Shown: positions 50,101-60,840 of the stretch, piece after piece
Position numbering within the stretch: position 1 is the stretch's first letter
Layout: each line of letters begins with the position of its first letter
From: Tausonia pullulans
Taxonomy: Eukaryota; Basidiomycota; Tremellomycetes; Cystofilobasidiales; Mrakiaceae
Reading direction: 5' to 3'
Assembly: GCA_951802195.1 (NCBI GenBank)
Contig: OX637630.1
Location: 186,001 to 250,000 of the forward strand
Length of the DNA stretch: 64,000 nt
Translations under genes and position numbers: made by a program
Notes under the pieces: model-generated
The model's input: only the letters and a program-made list of their open reading frames with translations
Told to the model about the DNA's origin: nothing
Database searches by the model: none

Positions 50101-51355
50101 CGCCCATCTTGGTGCGTCCTGCGGCGCGTCCTGCGGTGTGGATGTCGAGCTTCCAGAGATTCCTTCCCCAGCTGACTCCCTTCATGAACGTCTTCCCACC
50201 CTTCCTGAACTCACAGTGGTCCCCCCTGAAGACGACCTCGGCGCCACGCTTGGTGAGCTGGCCGACGGAGAGCAGGTTGGCAAAGTGGGGGATGTAGTAG
50301 ACGTTGGAGATCCGGTAGGCGAGCTCGTTGCCGTTGATTCTGGCGGTGACGTGCATGTGGCCCCTGCCGACGGTGTTGACCGTCTGTTTGTCTGCTACCC
50401 TGATGGCAGTGACGAAGGGCTCAAAGTCGACGAGATCCGCGCGGTTGCTGGTGATGTGGTTGCTGCAACCGGTGTCTGCGATCCACGGCGTCTTGTTGGT
50501 GTTGGTGGCGACAGAGTGGGCCGACTGGGTGGGTCTGGCTCTTGCTCCACTCTGAGAGTGACCACCAGCCGCCCGGTGCTGGGGCAATGGCTCGCCGGCC
50601 AAGAGTCCCCAGGCGTCCGAAGCGTTCCAAGCGTTGCTGGATGCCTTGCTGGCATTCCTTCCTCCCTCCTCCTTCCTTCTCCCGTGTTCCCTCCTCCCAT
50701 CCCTTCTGCCTCCCTTCCCTTGCTGATCCTTCGGCTTGCCAACCATGCTGTAGCACTCTGCTTTGAAGTGCCCCTTCTTCCCGCACGCGTGGCAGACTGC
50801 CGTCGCCTTGTCGACCTTGAGGGCCGAGTCCTCGGTGGAGTGACTGCCGCCAGATCGAGAGGACTTGGTGCGGATGTGGGAGAGGAGCGAGGTGGTGACG
50901 AGCTTCGGTGTGAGCACCTTCTCGGATTCCTGGTACTGGAGGGAGACGACGTCTGCGAACGTCTCGAGGGATAGGGGAAGGCCAGAGAGGAACTGGAGGG
51001 CGAGCTGTTCGGGGTTCTTGATGACGTCCATGTTGAGAGACTCTGCCTCTGCGACTAGCGTCTCGAACTCCTCGATGTAGGCCTGCGCTGACGAGCCTTC
51101 GTCCATCCGCAGGTCCCTCAGCTTCTTCTGCACGATGAGCTTCCTTGTCGTTTCTTCGACCTTGTGGGTAGTCTTGAGGCTATCCCATGCCTCCTTTGCT
51201 GTCTCGCACGCGGCGATCCGCAGGAGGTTCCCGTCCGAGACTGCCATCTGGATGCGGTGGAGAGCGAACTCGTTCCTCTCGTCCCATGTCGAAGCGGCGA
51301 GGGAGCCTGCTGCGTCTTCTGCAGTGGCGACGGGCCTCGTCTCTGTGCCCAAGAC
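47145..51355 (-). mobile_element. Ty1/copia copy C, incomplete at its 5' side (fossil)
   Basis: The domain order and sequence are almost identical to copy B from the capsid region to RNase H. The 5' end (first part of capsid, leader and 5' LTR) is absent: the copy ends at the centre of a large inverted repeat near 51347. Apart from this one break it looks intact, so it is as young as copy B. Confidence 0.9.
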
Positions 51356-51740
51356 GAGGCCCGTCGCCACTGCAGAAGACGCAGCAGGCTCCCTCGCCGC
51401 TTCGACATGGGACGAGAGGAACGAGTTCGCTCTCCACCGCATCCAGATGGCAGTCTCGGACGGGAACCTCCTGCGGATCGCCGCGTGCGAGACAGCAAAG
51501 GAGGCATGGGATAGCCTCAAGACTACCCACAAGGTCGAAGAAACGACAAGGAAGCTCATCGTGCAGAAGAAGCTGAGGGACCTGCGGATGGACGAAGGCT
51601 CGTCAGCGCAGGCCTACATCGAGGAGTTCGAGACGCTAGTCGCAGAGGCAGAGTCTCTCGACATGGACGTCATCAAGAACCCCGAACAACTCGCCCTCCA
51701 GTTCCTCTCCGGCCTTCCCCCATCCCTCGAGATGTTCCCA
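50954..51740. repeat. large inverted repeat (fold-back) of copia capsid sequence
   Basis: The sequence from about 51352 to 51740 is the reverse complement of about 50954-51342. The centre is cctcgtct, a 9-nt spacer (ctgtgccca), agacgagg. The same small hairpin exists in the intact copy B (about 46687-46711), so the duplication is centred on a native 8-bp stem. The arms look identical near the centre and differ at several sites in the outer 80 bp or so. Confidence 0.9.
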
Positions 51741-51821
51741 GACGTCCTATGTGTGAAAATCTCCCGGATCTCTCTGTCAGGCTCTCACAGATCTAAGACA
51801 TAGGCTCTGCGCCTATGTGGC
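51741..51821. other. 81-bp filler between copia and the gypsy-family LTR
   Basis: The sequence matches neither the copia copies nor the left gypsy LTR in an obvious way. It has an 8-bp hairpin acataggc-tctgc-gcctatgt at 51798-51818 and a second TGTCAGG start-like string near 51776. Confidence 0.6.
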
Positions 51822-52216
51822 TGTCAGAACCTCGTGGACTCGCCACCTCGGTTCCGCGCCTGCGTACATTGAACTGGCTTACCTGGCTCCTTCGGCCACT
51901 CTTCAGCCACACTGTCACATACTCTTTGTTCTTTTCCCCCTTTAGTCCATAAAACGTTCAGTTCATTGTACCTTTTGTTCTGCACTCTGACTACCATTTG
52001 GATCCGACAAACCTGCCCAAGACCCTTAAGCGAGCCCGTGTCATCTCCACCACTTCAGTTCCATTTCATCTCAGTCCACTCAGTCAACAACGCTCCCCTC
52101 CTCACCCATCCTCCTTTGCCCTTGATCCTTGGGCCAATCCTAACATCGCTCCTCCACGCTGCGGTGTCACTTTGCATCACTCGGCTTTCATACACATCAG
52201 TGGATTGAATCATGCA
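51822..52216 (+). repeat. Ty3/gypsy-family LTR in plus orientation (diverged solo LTR)
   Basis: It begins TGTCAGAACCTCG and ends near GAATCATGCA. The block from about 51947 (CCATAAAACG...TGCACTCTGACTACCA) corresponds to the reverse complement of 34085-34160 in the left gypsy LTR, with many substitutions and small length changes. So the same family lies at both edges of the retroelement block in opposite orientation. It ends 26 bp from the stop codon of the methionyl-tRNA synthetase gene. Confidence 0.75.
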
Positions 52217-52242
52217 GAAACTCATTCTAAGTCACGCATCAT

Positions 52243-55200
52243 TCAAATGGCAAGAGCTGCAAGGGCAACCTTAAGGCGCTTAAGTTCAGCGACCTCGGTG
52301 TCGAGAGAAGCGCCGGTGACTTTCTCCTTCTTGATGGCCGAGACCTTCTCGCCCTGAGTTTTGATCTGGCCCTCGAGTGATATAACTTCCGGGGTGCGAG
52401 GCATATTGGCTGCGGCGGCGGCGGCCTGCTTCTTCGCCAGTTTGGCGGCAGCATTCTTGGACAATGGGGGAGGAGCGTCGGACGAGTCGCCTCCGTACTT
52501 CTTGCGCCACTCGGCCTCCATCTTGTCGTCGATGCGGGTAAAGAGGTACTCGGCTTTGCCGATGCCGTGCCCGGGGAGGATGTCGATACTAAACGCTTCG
52601 GGAAGGGAGCGGAGGGGCGCCCGGAGCTGGCGGGAGATGGAGTCGGACGAGTCGGGGAGGAACGGGTGAACGAGCGGGCCGAGCATGTAAATGAGATTGA
52701 TCGCCATAAGAACGACCTGGTGGCAACGAGCCGGGTCGGATGCGAGGAGAGCATTGTCGAGACGGTTGTCCTGAAGATACTGGTTGCCGCGGCCCGAGAT
52801 CTCCATGACTTTGGCGAGACCAAGCCGGAGCTGGGTGCCTTCTAGGGCTTTGATGTACTCGGCAAGGAGCTTGTTGATGTCCGAGATGAAAACCTCATCG
52901 GCTGGGTTGGACGTGCCCGCCGGAGCGACAAATCCGCCGACGAGCTCATTATCGCCTGGGATGACCGAGTCAAACTTGGCAGCAACGAACTTGATAACCT
53001 AGATTCGAAGAGCGAACAGCGCGGTGTCAGCAGATAGACCCCAAACCGTTTATTGCGTAAAACACCGGAAGTAAAACTCACTCGGTTGACAAAGTTTCCG
53101 AGGTTGTTGAGCAGCTCGGTGTTGTTCCGCGCAACAAACTCCTTCCAGGCAAAGACTGAGTCGCCGGTCTCGGGCCGGTTGGAGATGAGGTAGTACCGCC
53201 AAACATCCGGGGGAACACCAGTCTCGCGAGCGTTATTGCCAAAGACGCCGACGTTTCTCGACTTGGAGAACTTTCCAGATTCGTAATTGAGGTACTCTGG
53301 GAGACATCGTTCCCATCAGAACTCACCGAGGGTGCGTGAAGACGCTGAGAGGGGCCCAACACACTTACCAGTGCTCGAGATGCGGTGGAGCGTCGTCCAG
53401 TTTCCTCCGTCGGCAATTAGGGTGGCCGGGAAAGCGACCGTGTGGAAGTAGACGTCTGTTTTCACAGCCGAGCGAGATGAGGTCGGCGCGTGGAATAAGA
53501 TAGCAGAGGGTTAGCGGTCGAACTCACTGTCCTTGCCCCTGGAGAGGAAAACAAACAAATGGCGTGTCAGCCAAATCCGTTCGAGTAGCAGGAGGAATTT
53601 TGGGCAGCAACGAACTGCTACTGACATGAACTGGAAGAGGTTGACGTCTTTGGGGGCCTTCCACCAATCGGCCCAGTTGTCGGTATAGTTGGCCGTGAGG
53701 GATATGTAGCCTATCGGCGCATCGAACTATAGGACATGCCGTCTCAGTATAGGCCCCTTGACCAGCCCGCGCAATTGTCTCTTTGACGGTACTCACCCAA
53801 ACATCTGATGTAAGCATCAAAGCAGCCGAAGGTTAGTCGCCGTCGGCGGACGGAGATCATATCGACGCCTGTCCTGAACAGAACAGCTTACACATGACCT
53901 TGCCCTCCATCGCAGCGTCTTCCTCTGCATCTCCCGTCTTGGCCACCGGGACTCCCCACGAAAGATCCCTTGTAATCGGGCTCGGTCGGAGTCCACCCTT
54001 CATCCTCGGCTCGACTATCTCGCCCTTGGCGTTCACAACGACGTTGCCATCCCATTCGCCCTTCTTCCGTGCGATTTCGATCCAGGCCTCGAGCTTGGGC
54101 TGCACCACATCGAGCCGGAGATACATGTGCGATGATGGCCGAACCGAGAGCGCGTGCTTGCGATCGCGCTTGCAGCGCGGTTTGAGGAGCTCGATGGGTG
54201 AGGAGAAGGTGCGAGTGCAATTGTCGCACTGATCGCCGCGGGCGTCCTGGTGAACCCAGTGTACAGGCGAAAGTGTCAGTGCGATTCAGAGCGGTCGCGA
54301 AGCAGCAATGAAACGAGGCGCACGTCGTAACCGCAGTCAGGGCAGGTTCCCTCGACGTAACGGTCCGCGAGGAAGCTGAGAGAATATAAGAGGGAGGAAG
54401 TCTCAACAAGAGCTCGGTTTGCAAGACGGAGCGTCATATTGTAAAGTCAACTTCACCGTTGGCAACCTTCGCAGTAAGTCATGTCTTCTTTCTTCTGCAG
54501 GAGCAGGCCGTTTTTGCGGACGTTCAGATATATCTCTTGGACGATGCTGTTACGTGTTGAGGGGACGATCAGACCTAGGTCGCTTACGCGGCTAGAACCA
54601 AGATTGAGTGGCCTCACTCAGTCTGCTTGGGAGTAGAGGTCCTTCCGAAGAAGTCGAAGGAGATGTTGAACCATCTGGACGATCAGGAAAGCCCAGAATC
54701 AGTGCGAGGGCGCGTGCGCACTTGTCAGGCCGTTCGGGAACAACCGAACTAACTTGTAGATCTCGGCGTGAAGAGCGGAGAATTTGTCGCAGAGCTCCCG
54801 GGGGGTGACACCCTCGTCAAGGGCCTGTTGAGAGAATACAGGCAGAAAGAGAGAGATAGCATGAGCAAGGCAGGCTGGGAGGAGGAGTCAAAGGAGAGAG
54901 CGCGAGTTTGACCTTGGTCTCCGTCGCCGTGCCGTACTCGTCCGTACCGCAAATATAGAGGGTAGGGCGATTACGGGTCCTGGAGTACCTTGCAAATACG
55001 TCTAGACAGAGATGGGACGGGGACGAGAGAGAGGGAGACAGACGTCAGGCGATAAACAGGGCGCTGCAAGCCAGTAGGTCCACGGCCTGGACGAACCGGC
55101 AGAGAGAGTGGAGCCGATGATGTTGCCCAGGTGAGGCACGTTGTTGACGTCTGCAACAGAGCGACGGGCATGCAAGCAAGGCGAGTGATACAGGGTATGA

Positions 55201-55556
55201 GAACGTAGAAGAGGAAGTAGTCACGGGGAGCGAGATCAGCGCGCCTCTTCGTTCGAGTCACGTCGACCACGAGGAGGGGGCCAGGCAAGCGAGCGCATGC
55301 GCGTAGTAGGACTGACAAGGTAGAGCACTCGTGATGAGCGTGTTATTGGCGCCCTTGATGGGGAGACTAGGAGATGCACGATCATTAGCATTCTCAGCCT
55401 CTTAAAAGAGCAGTACCAAGTCGGCGGAGGGCGAAGGTGTCAGCTGGCCGGCAACACTCACACCGGGCCCTGGGCGTGGTCGTGCACGTGCATGACGATT
55501 CCCTCAGCCTGGCGAAGCCGGGTAGGGGCCGACGAAGGTGCTGGAGCTGTCGACAT
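52243..55556 (-). CDS. MES1: methionyl-tRNA synthetase, cytosolic
   Basis: The enzyme charges tRNA-Met with methionine. Start [20 protein letters not shown] at 55556, with no organelle presequence. Next come [20 protein letters not shown] and VPHLGN (the HIGH-type motif, HLGN), [13 protein letters not shown]-like and GTDEYGTAT-like segments, and the zinc knuckle with Cys pairs near 54200-54480. They are followed by [35 protein letters not shown], and the KMSKS-type loop [13 protein letters not shown]. The anticodon-binding domain follows ([32 protein letters not shown]). The tail ([20 protein letters not shown]) is a basic helix as in fungal and animal forms. About 15 exons. The stop at 52243 is only 26 bp from a retroelement LTR, so the 3' UTR and terminator probably lie in retroelement DNA. 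Confidence 0.94.
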
Positions 55557-55913
55557 GGGTTCAGATGGGGACTATGGGTCGTAGTGGTTGGTTGTCGTGA
55601 CAAAAGAGGCGACAGGGCAGGCAGCCCTGAACCTCAGCGCCGCCGCGAGCCAACGGAGAGACTCTCCTCGCGCGCACTGGGGTTGAATGCCACCAGCCAA
55701 GCAGCCCGGCTCGCCTCCCTCCTTTCTGACAAGTAATACCCGTTACGAGACCCATCTTCAAATGAACGAGACAAAGGCACATATCACAGCAAAATCCTGA
55801 CGCGTCGCCCTTTCTGTTCTACACGACCAGCCCCTCCTCCAGCCCAGGCCTGCCCGCCCTCTCTGATCCTTGCACACACCATCTCCGCGTTCCTCGCCCG
55901 CTGCCGAGCTCGT
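55557..55913. other. intergenic: MES1 promoter and next gene's 3' end
   Basis: This 357-bp gap lies between two minus-strand genes. The composition is ordinary. No other gene was recognised. Confidence 0.45.
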
Positions 55914-57065
55914 CTAGGCCGATGCCTCTCCGGTCCACTCGCGCGGCTTGAGCGTCTTGCGATCCCAGTCGAGACCGACGTCGTGGGCATCGTCGAGGAC
56001 CGTCCGGAATTCGACGGGGCTCTTCTCATTCCTGAGCTGTCCGGGCGAGCCGTTCACTACGTTGTAGTCCTCGAACTGGCTGTTAAGATAACGTTATGTC
56101 AGTGACAGGAACATGGAAGACGTTACCGACGAAGAAACAGAGCCGGGCACTCACACAAGGGACGAGGCGGGCCGCTCGCGCTGAACGTGGGCCTCCGGGG
56201 AAACAAGAGCTCGGAGGTGGGCCATTCGTTGGATCGAGCTGCGCCGGTACTCATCGAGGGCATCGAGATGCTCCTTGTCCATTGAAGCCGTGCTCGGGCG
56301 CAAGTAGTCAATAACGCGAACGAAGATCGGCCGCTGATCGTCCTCGCCAGTCCGGGATACGGTGTCGTACTCGACGTTGGTGAGGTCGTGCGTCTTCCAG
56401 TCGGGACGGTATGGTTCAGACCAGGGGAAGAGGTAGATGCCGAACGCGATGACGCATCCACGGACGAAGGGGGTGTTCCACTCCTTCCAACCGCCTGAAT
56501 GGGTCAAGAGGTAAACGAAGAGGGAAGGAACAGGGCTCGCTCGTCAGCATTGTCAACGTCTACTTCGCTGTCTGGATCCGCCGCCGCGCGCCGGGCCGAG
56601 GACCGAGGCGCGACGACGAGGATCAAGGGCTCCAGGGCAGAAGGCCTCACCCTTGACCTCGGGCTCAGCGTGAGGGCTAGCCTCGTTGTCGAAGCTACGA
56701 GAACACGACCGCGATATCGACAGGACGAGGGAGGATTGAGAGACAAGGAGGGAACAGGGAAGGGTCGTCAAGGCAGGCGGCGAATGAGCGAGCGAGGAAG
56801 AGCGAGAGGGTCAAGCAATCAAGTTCTCCCTTCAGCGACACCGGTTAAACAAGGAGAGGAAGGGCGAAACATACGTGAAGTGCTCGTGCCTATCGTGCGA
56901 CTGGTGGCCCCAGCCGGACCTGCCATGATCGATATCGCCCTCAGGAGGAACGGGATGAGCGCCGTGATGAGCGCCGAGGCGGACGGGCGAGGTCGAGATG
57001 GACGCCTTCTGGAGAGCCGGAAGAGCGGAGGGCCTGACGAGGACCCTCGAGACAGGCAAAAGCAT
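55914..57065 (-). CDS. mitochondrial inner-membrane protein, probable complex I accessory subunit
   Basis: The N-terminus MLLPVSRVLVRPSALPALQK is a clear presequence, followed by a His-rich stretch (AHHGAHPVPPEG, SHDRHEHF). A later exon gives GGWKEWNTPFVRGCVIAFGI, a membrane helix, then YLFPWSEPYRPDWKTHD. Next are IFVRVIDYLRPSTASMDKEH and a last exon QFEDYNVVNGSPGQLRNEKS, ending DWDRKTLKPREWTGEASA. The layout (presequence, one helix, a charged I-T/V-R-x-ID-x-Y stretch, then FN-x-GSP) resembles fungal complex I subunits of the ESSS/17.8-kDa type. I could not make the junction between the His-rich exon and GGWKEW agree in phase with MLLPV. A start further down (MAGPAGATSRTIGTS) fits the phase, so the 5' model is open. 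Confidence 0.55.
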
Positions 57066-57666
57066 GATGGCTGGCGAGAGAAGGTTAGAAGGAAAGGGAA
57101 GGGGAGCGAGGGCGACCGAAAGCGAAAGGAGGATGGTCGTTCGTCGTTCGGCAAACGAGCCGACTCCCTCTCTGTAGAACCCTGCCCTTGCTTAACCTCG
57201 TTGCCCTTCCTCTCACGCGCGCCTTTGTCATGTCGCCAGGTCTGCACAGCAGTCGAGATCTACATGGACTACGATAAAATGTTGCATGGACATAACGGGG
57301 CTTGAACATTTCCTCTCTGAATTCTTAACCGCCACCTTGGGCTCGTTATCGCAAAGTTCCCTGAGCGTGGGGCGGGCGGTCCAGGCGGCGGATCACGAAA
57401 CGGCCAGACGGCCCAGGCCGTCGGGGACAGGTAGGTATCTCGCCGAACTTCTCTCTCTCATAGTCTCGATATCCTCTCCTAATCTCCATCATCTGTCACC
57501 TGCGCCTTGCCCTCCTCCACCAGCGCGTCCAAAGAGGCCTCCCGAGCTTCCCTCTCCCACTGCCCTTGCTCTATCGTGCGGTCTTGATCTGTGTCTCCCG
57601 TCCTTTCTTCCCTTACCCCGTCGCCTAGTCGCCCTCGTCCGTCAACGCGCTTAGCAATCTTTCGCC
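57066..57666. promoter_or_regulatory. divergent promoter between the complex I-like gene and GSH1
   Basis: This 601-bp gap lies between two divergent genes. The half near GSH1 is pyrimidine-rich on the coding strand. I saw no clear Yap1 site (TTACTAA) or other oxidative-stress element. Confidence 0.4.
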
Positions 57667-60572
57667 ATGGGACTTCTCGTCGTCGGCACGCCCCTCGCCT
57701 GGGAGGACTCGAAGAAGTACATCGAGCACGTCAAGTTTGAAGGCATCTCCCAATTCATCGCCCTCTATGACCGCCTCAAGGGCCGGCCTCAGGAACCATT
57801 GCTCTGGGGGGATGAAGTCAGTCTCGCTGTCGCGCCTGACGCCATCGTCTTCAGCCCTCCTCGGCACGGCTCCCCATGCTCATTCTTTGCTTGCGTCTCG
57901 CCCCTTGCTCCCCCCTCCCCTCGTGGCCCAGATTGAGTACATCATCGTCTCGTTCGACGATACCAACAAAAACGCCCTGCTTGCCCTCTCTCAGACCGAG
58001 ATTCTCCACAAACTCGCGGGCGTCGTTGAGGGCATGAATTGCGACGTGCTTCAGAGGTCCGACTGCCTGTCCCCCCGCTTGCTCACTCGATTTGCTCTCG
58101 CTTTTCGCTCAGCCAGTCTGTCGCAGACGTTCGAATGTCCAAGCTGACTCAGCATGCACGCTTTTTCCAGAGGCCCGCCTCCGACATTCCACCCCGAGTT
58201 TGGGCGCTATATGCTCGAGTCGACCCCTGGCGCGCCATACGACGTTTCGATCCAGTCTCTTCTCGGCGTCGAGGCCAACATGCACCTTCGGTGCGTCTTT
58301 GTCAAACTGAGCCTAAACACATGGCGGTGTTGAACTCAAACTCTTTGCCAGGCGCAAGATTGCTCGCCACCACCTCGCTCCGAATGAGGTCCCGATGACC
58401 TTCACGTCCTGGCCACGCCTTGGCGTCACAGACGGGCCGTTCTGCGACCCTCAGCTCGAGGTTCGCGGAAGAGCGATGCAGAGCCTCTTCGTCGGAGACG
58501 ATGTCATCAATGAGCACGTCCGCTTCCCGTGAGTCTCCGACGGTCTCTTCCTCCCAGCAACGACAAGTCTTAATCCGCAAGGCGCTTGTCTGGCCGTGGT
58601 CCTTCCGCCTAGCACCCTGGCTGCTAACATCCGACGACGACGCGGCTCCAAGGTCGCCATCAATCTGCCGATCTTCCGTGACTCAAACACGCCTTCGCCC
58701 TTCATCGACACTTCCATACCCTTCGACCGCGAGCTGTATTCGGGCGACGGCGAAGCCAAGGCAGGCGCGGCCAAGCCCGAGCACATCTACATGGACGCAA
58801 TGGCTTTTGGGATGGGCTGCTGTTGCCTTCAGATCACTTTCCAGGCCACAGACCTCCAAGAGGCTCTCCGTGTCTACGACGCCTTGGTCCCGGTCGCTCC
58901 CATCATGGTCGGTGTCCCCTTCGTCACTAAACGGTGGGCCTCGGCGCTGATCATTTCGCTGCCATCAGCTTGCTCTATCTGCTGCTTCCCCCGCCTATCG
59001 TGGCCTCCTGGCGGATGTCGATTGCCGATGGGACGTCATTGCGGGTGCCGTAGATGATCGCACTCCAGGCGAGCGTGGCATTGCTGTGAGTCCAAAGGAC
59101 GCTTGCTCCGTTCCGGAAGCTCTTGCACTGACAACTGCGCCCGGCTCCCCAGCCCCTTCTGCCTGGAGAACGGCGCATCCCCAAGTCTCGCTATGACAGC
59201 GTCGATTCGTACATGTCCTCCGACCCCCAGCATCGGCCAGAGTATGACGACAATGATGTTCCAGTTGACGAAGCAGTCAAGAAGCGGCTCCTCGACCACG
59301 GTATGCAATCATCGACGCATCCTGGCCTCTGCCACGTCTGTGCTGCGCCATTGAAGCCCTCGGACTCCTCCTTCAGGCATCGACGAACCCCTTGCGCGTC
59401 ACATCGCTCATCTCTACATTCGCGACCCGCTGGTAATTTTCTCCGAGACCCTCGACCAGGACAACGCCGAGTCCACCGACCATTTCGAGGTGCGCTCCCT
59501 TTAGCATGCTTTAGTCGGGAAGCTGCTTATCCTGGTTTCATTTCTCAAGAACATCCAATCGACGAATTGGCAAACACTCCGTTTCAAGCCTCCTCCGCCA
59601 GGGTCGCCCATCGGCTGGCGCGTTGAGTTCCGAAGCATGGAGGTTCAGCCTACGGACTTTGAGAATGCCGCATACTCCATCTTTATCGTCCTCCTTACTC
59701 GAGCGATCCTCAGTTTTGGCCTTAACTTTTACATCCCCATCTCGAAGGTCTGCATCGCTTCCCGGCTCTTGACTCACTAGCGCAACTCCTGATAACGCTT
59801 CTCTTTCTTCTTTCAGGTTGACGAGAATATGCGACGCGCACAGCCGCGCGATGCCGTGCGTCTGGCTCGGTTCCACTTCCGCAGATCTGTCTTCTCCGAT
59901 CGGGCAACGTCCGCTTCGCACTCCCGCACCCCATCGACGAGTTCTTCCTCTCGGCCGTCGACGCGACCGACGTCTCCAGTTCACGGTCCTGTCGAGGATG
60001 AGTACGAAGAGATGACTATCGACGAGGTCATCAACGGCAAGGTTCGTCCGTCAACGATATCGTCCCTAGCGATGAGAAGAAGCATCCTGATGCGCCCTTC
60101 GTTTATTCAGGAGGACGGCTCCTTCCCAGGCCTTCTGGGCGTGGTTGATGCCTACCTCAATTCACTCGAGCTGGACGTCAAGTCACGGTGTGAGATCCGG
60201 AAGTATCTGGACCTCATCAAGAGGCGAGCCAACGGTCGGTTACTTCGATCTGATGCCCCAAGATGGATGTCTCTATGTGGTCTGACTCGTATTCCATGCC
60301 ATGCTGCAGGCTCTCTCAAGACGCCGGCGACCTACTACCGCGAGTATATTCTCGCGCACCCTGCCTACAAGCACGACTCGGTCGTAAACTCTGAGGTTTG
60401 CTACGATCTCGCCAAGCATGTTGATGAGCTGTGAGTCCTCCTTTTTCCACCCATCTGGATGTCAACGTGCCAGGCTAATTCCCTCGCCGGTCCTCACAGT
60501 GAGCGCGGTCTTGTCCAGGCGCCCGAGTTTTTGGGAGATGACTTTGTAGGCTCACTTAGATGGGAGTGTTAG
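57667..60572 (+). CDS. GSH1: glutamate-cysteine ligase (gamma-glutamylcysteine synthetase)
   Basis: The enzyme catalyses the first, rate-limiting step of glutathione synthesis in the cytosol. Start [20 protein letters not shown] at 57667; the family's 'GTPL.W......V..HGI.QF' opening is visible ([14 protein letters not shown]). Further motifs: [35 protein letters not shown], the substrate-site E/R segment; [39 protein letters not shown], the GMG-CCLQ(V/I)TFQ signature; [33 protein letters not shown] with EFR.MEVQ.TDFENAA; and [16 protein letters not shown] near the end. About 13 short-intron-separated exons, stop at 60572. EFEGI at the QF motif replaces the usual HGI. Confidence 0.94.
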
Positions 60573-60840
60573 ATTGCATGCGAATGCGAGTTATTGAGTT
60601 GTTTTGTCGGCAAAGAGAGAAAAGAGACAGGGCCGGCGAGAGAGCTCGAGACCACGGCGCCACGAAAGACGTATCGTGCTGACATCGAACTCGCCGTGGA
60701 ACATCAGTTAGCCCTCAACGCCTCACCTCTCCCTCCCCCCAAACCCTCCTCCACCTCGACCTGGATCTCGGACCTTACTCGGCCCTTGTCTTTGCCTTCC
60801 TGCTTGGCCCGTCCTTCTCCACTCTCTACGTGCACTCTTC

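Noticed and set aside
51135-51803. 222-codon plus-strand frame joining antisense and sense capsid sequence
   Set aside because: A product of the inverted repeat: it reads into the palindrome centre and out again. It is not a gene.
33960-52216. Exciting unknown system in the repetitive centre
   Set aside because: All long frames there are accounted for by gypsy and copia parts. No extra cargo gene was found between the elements.
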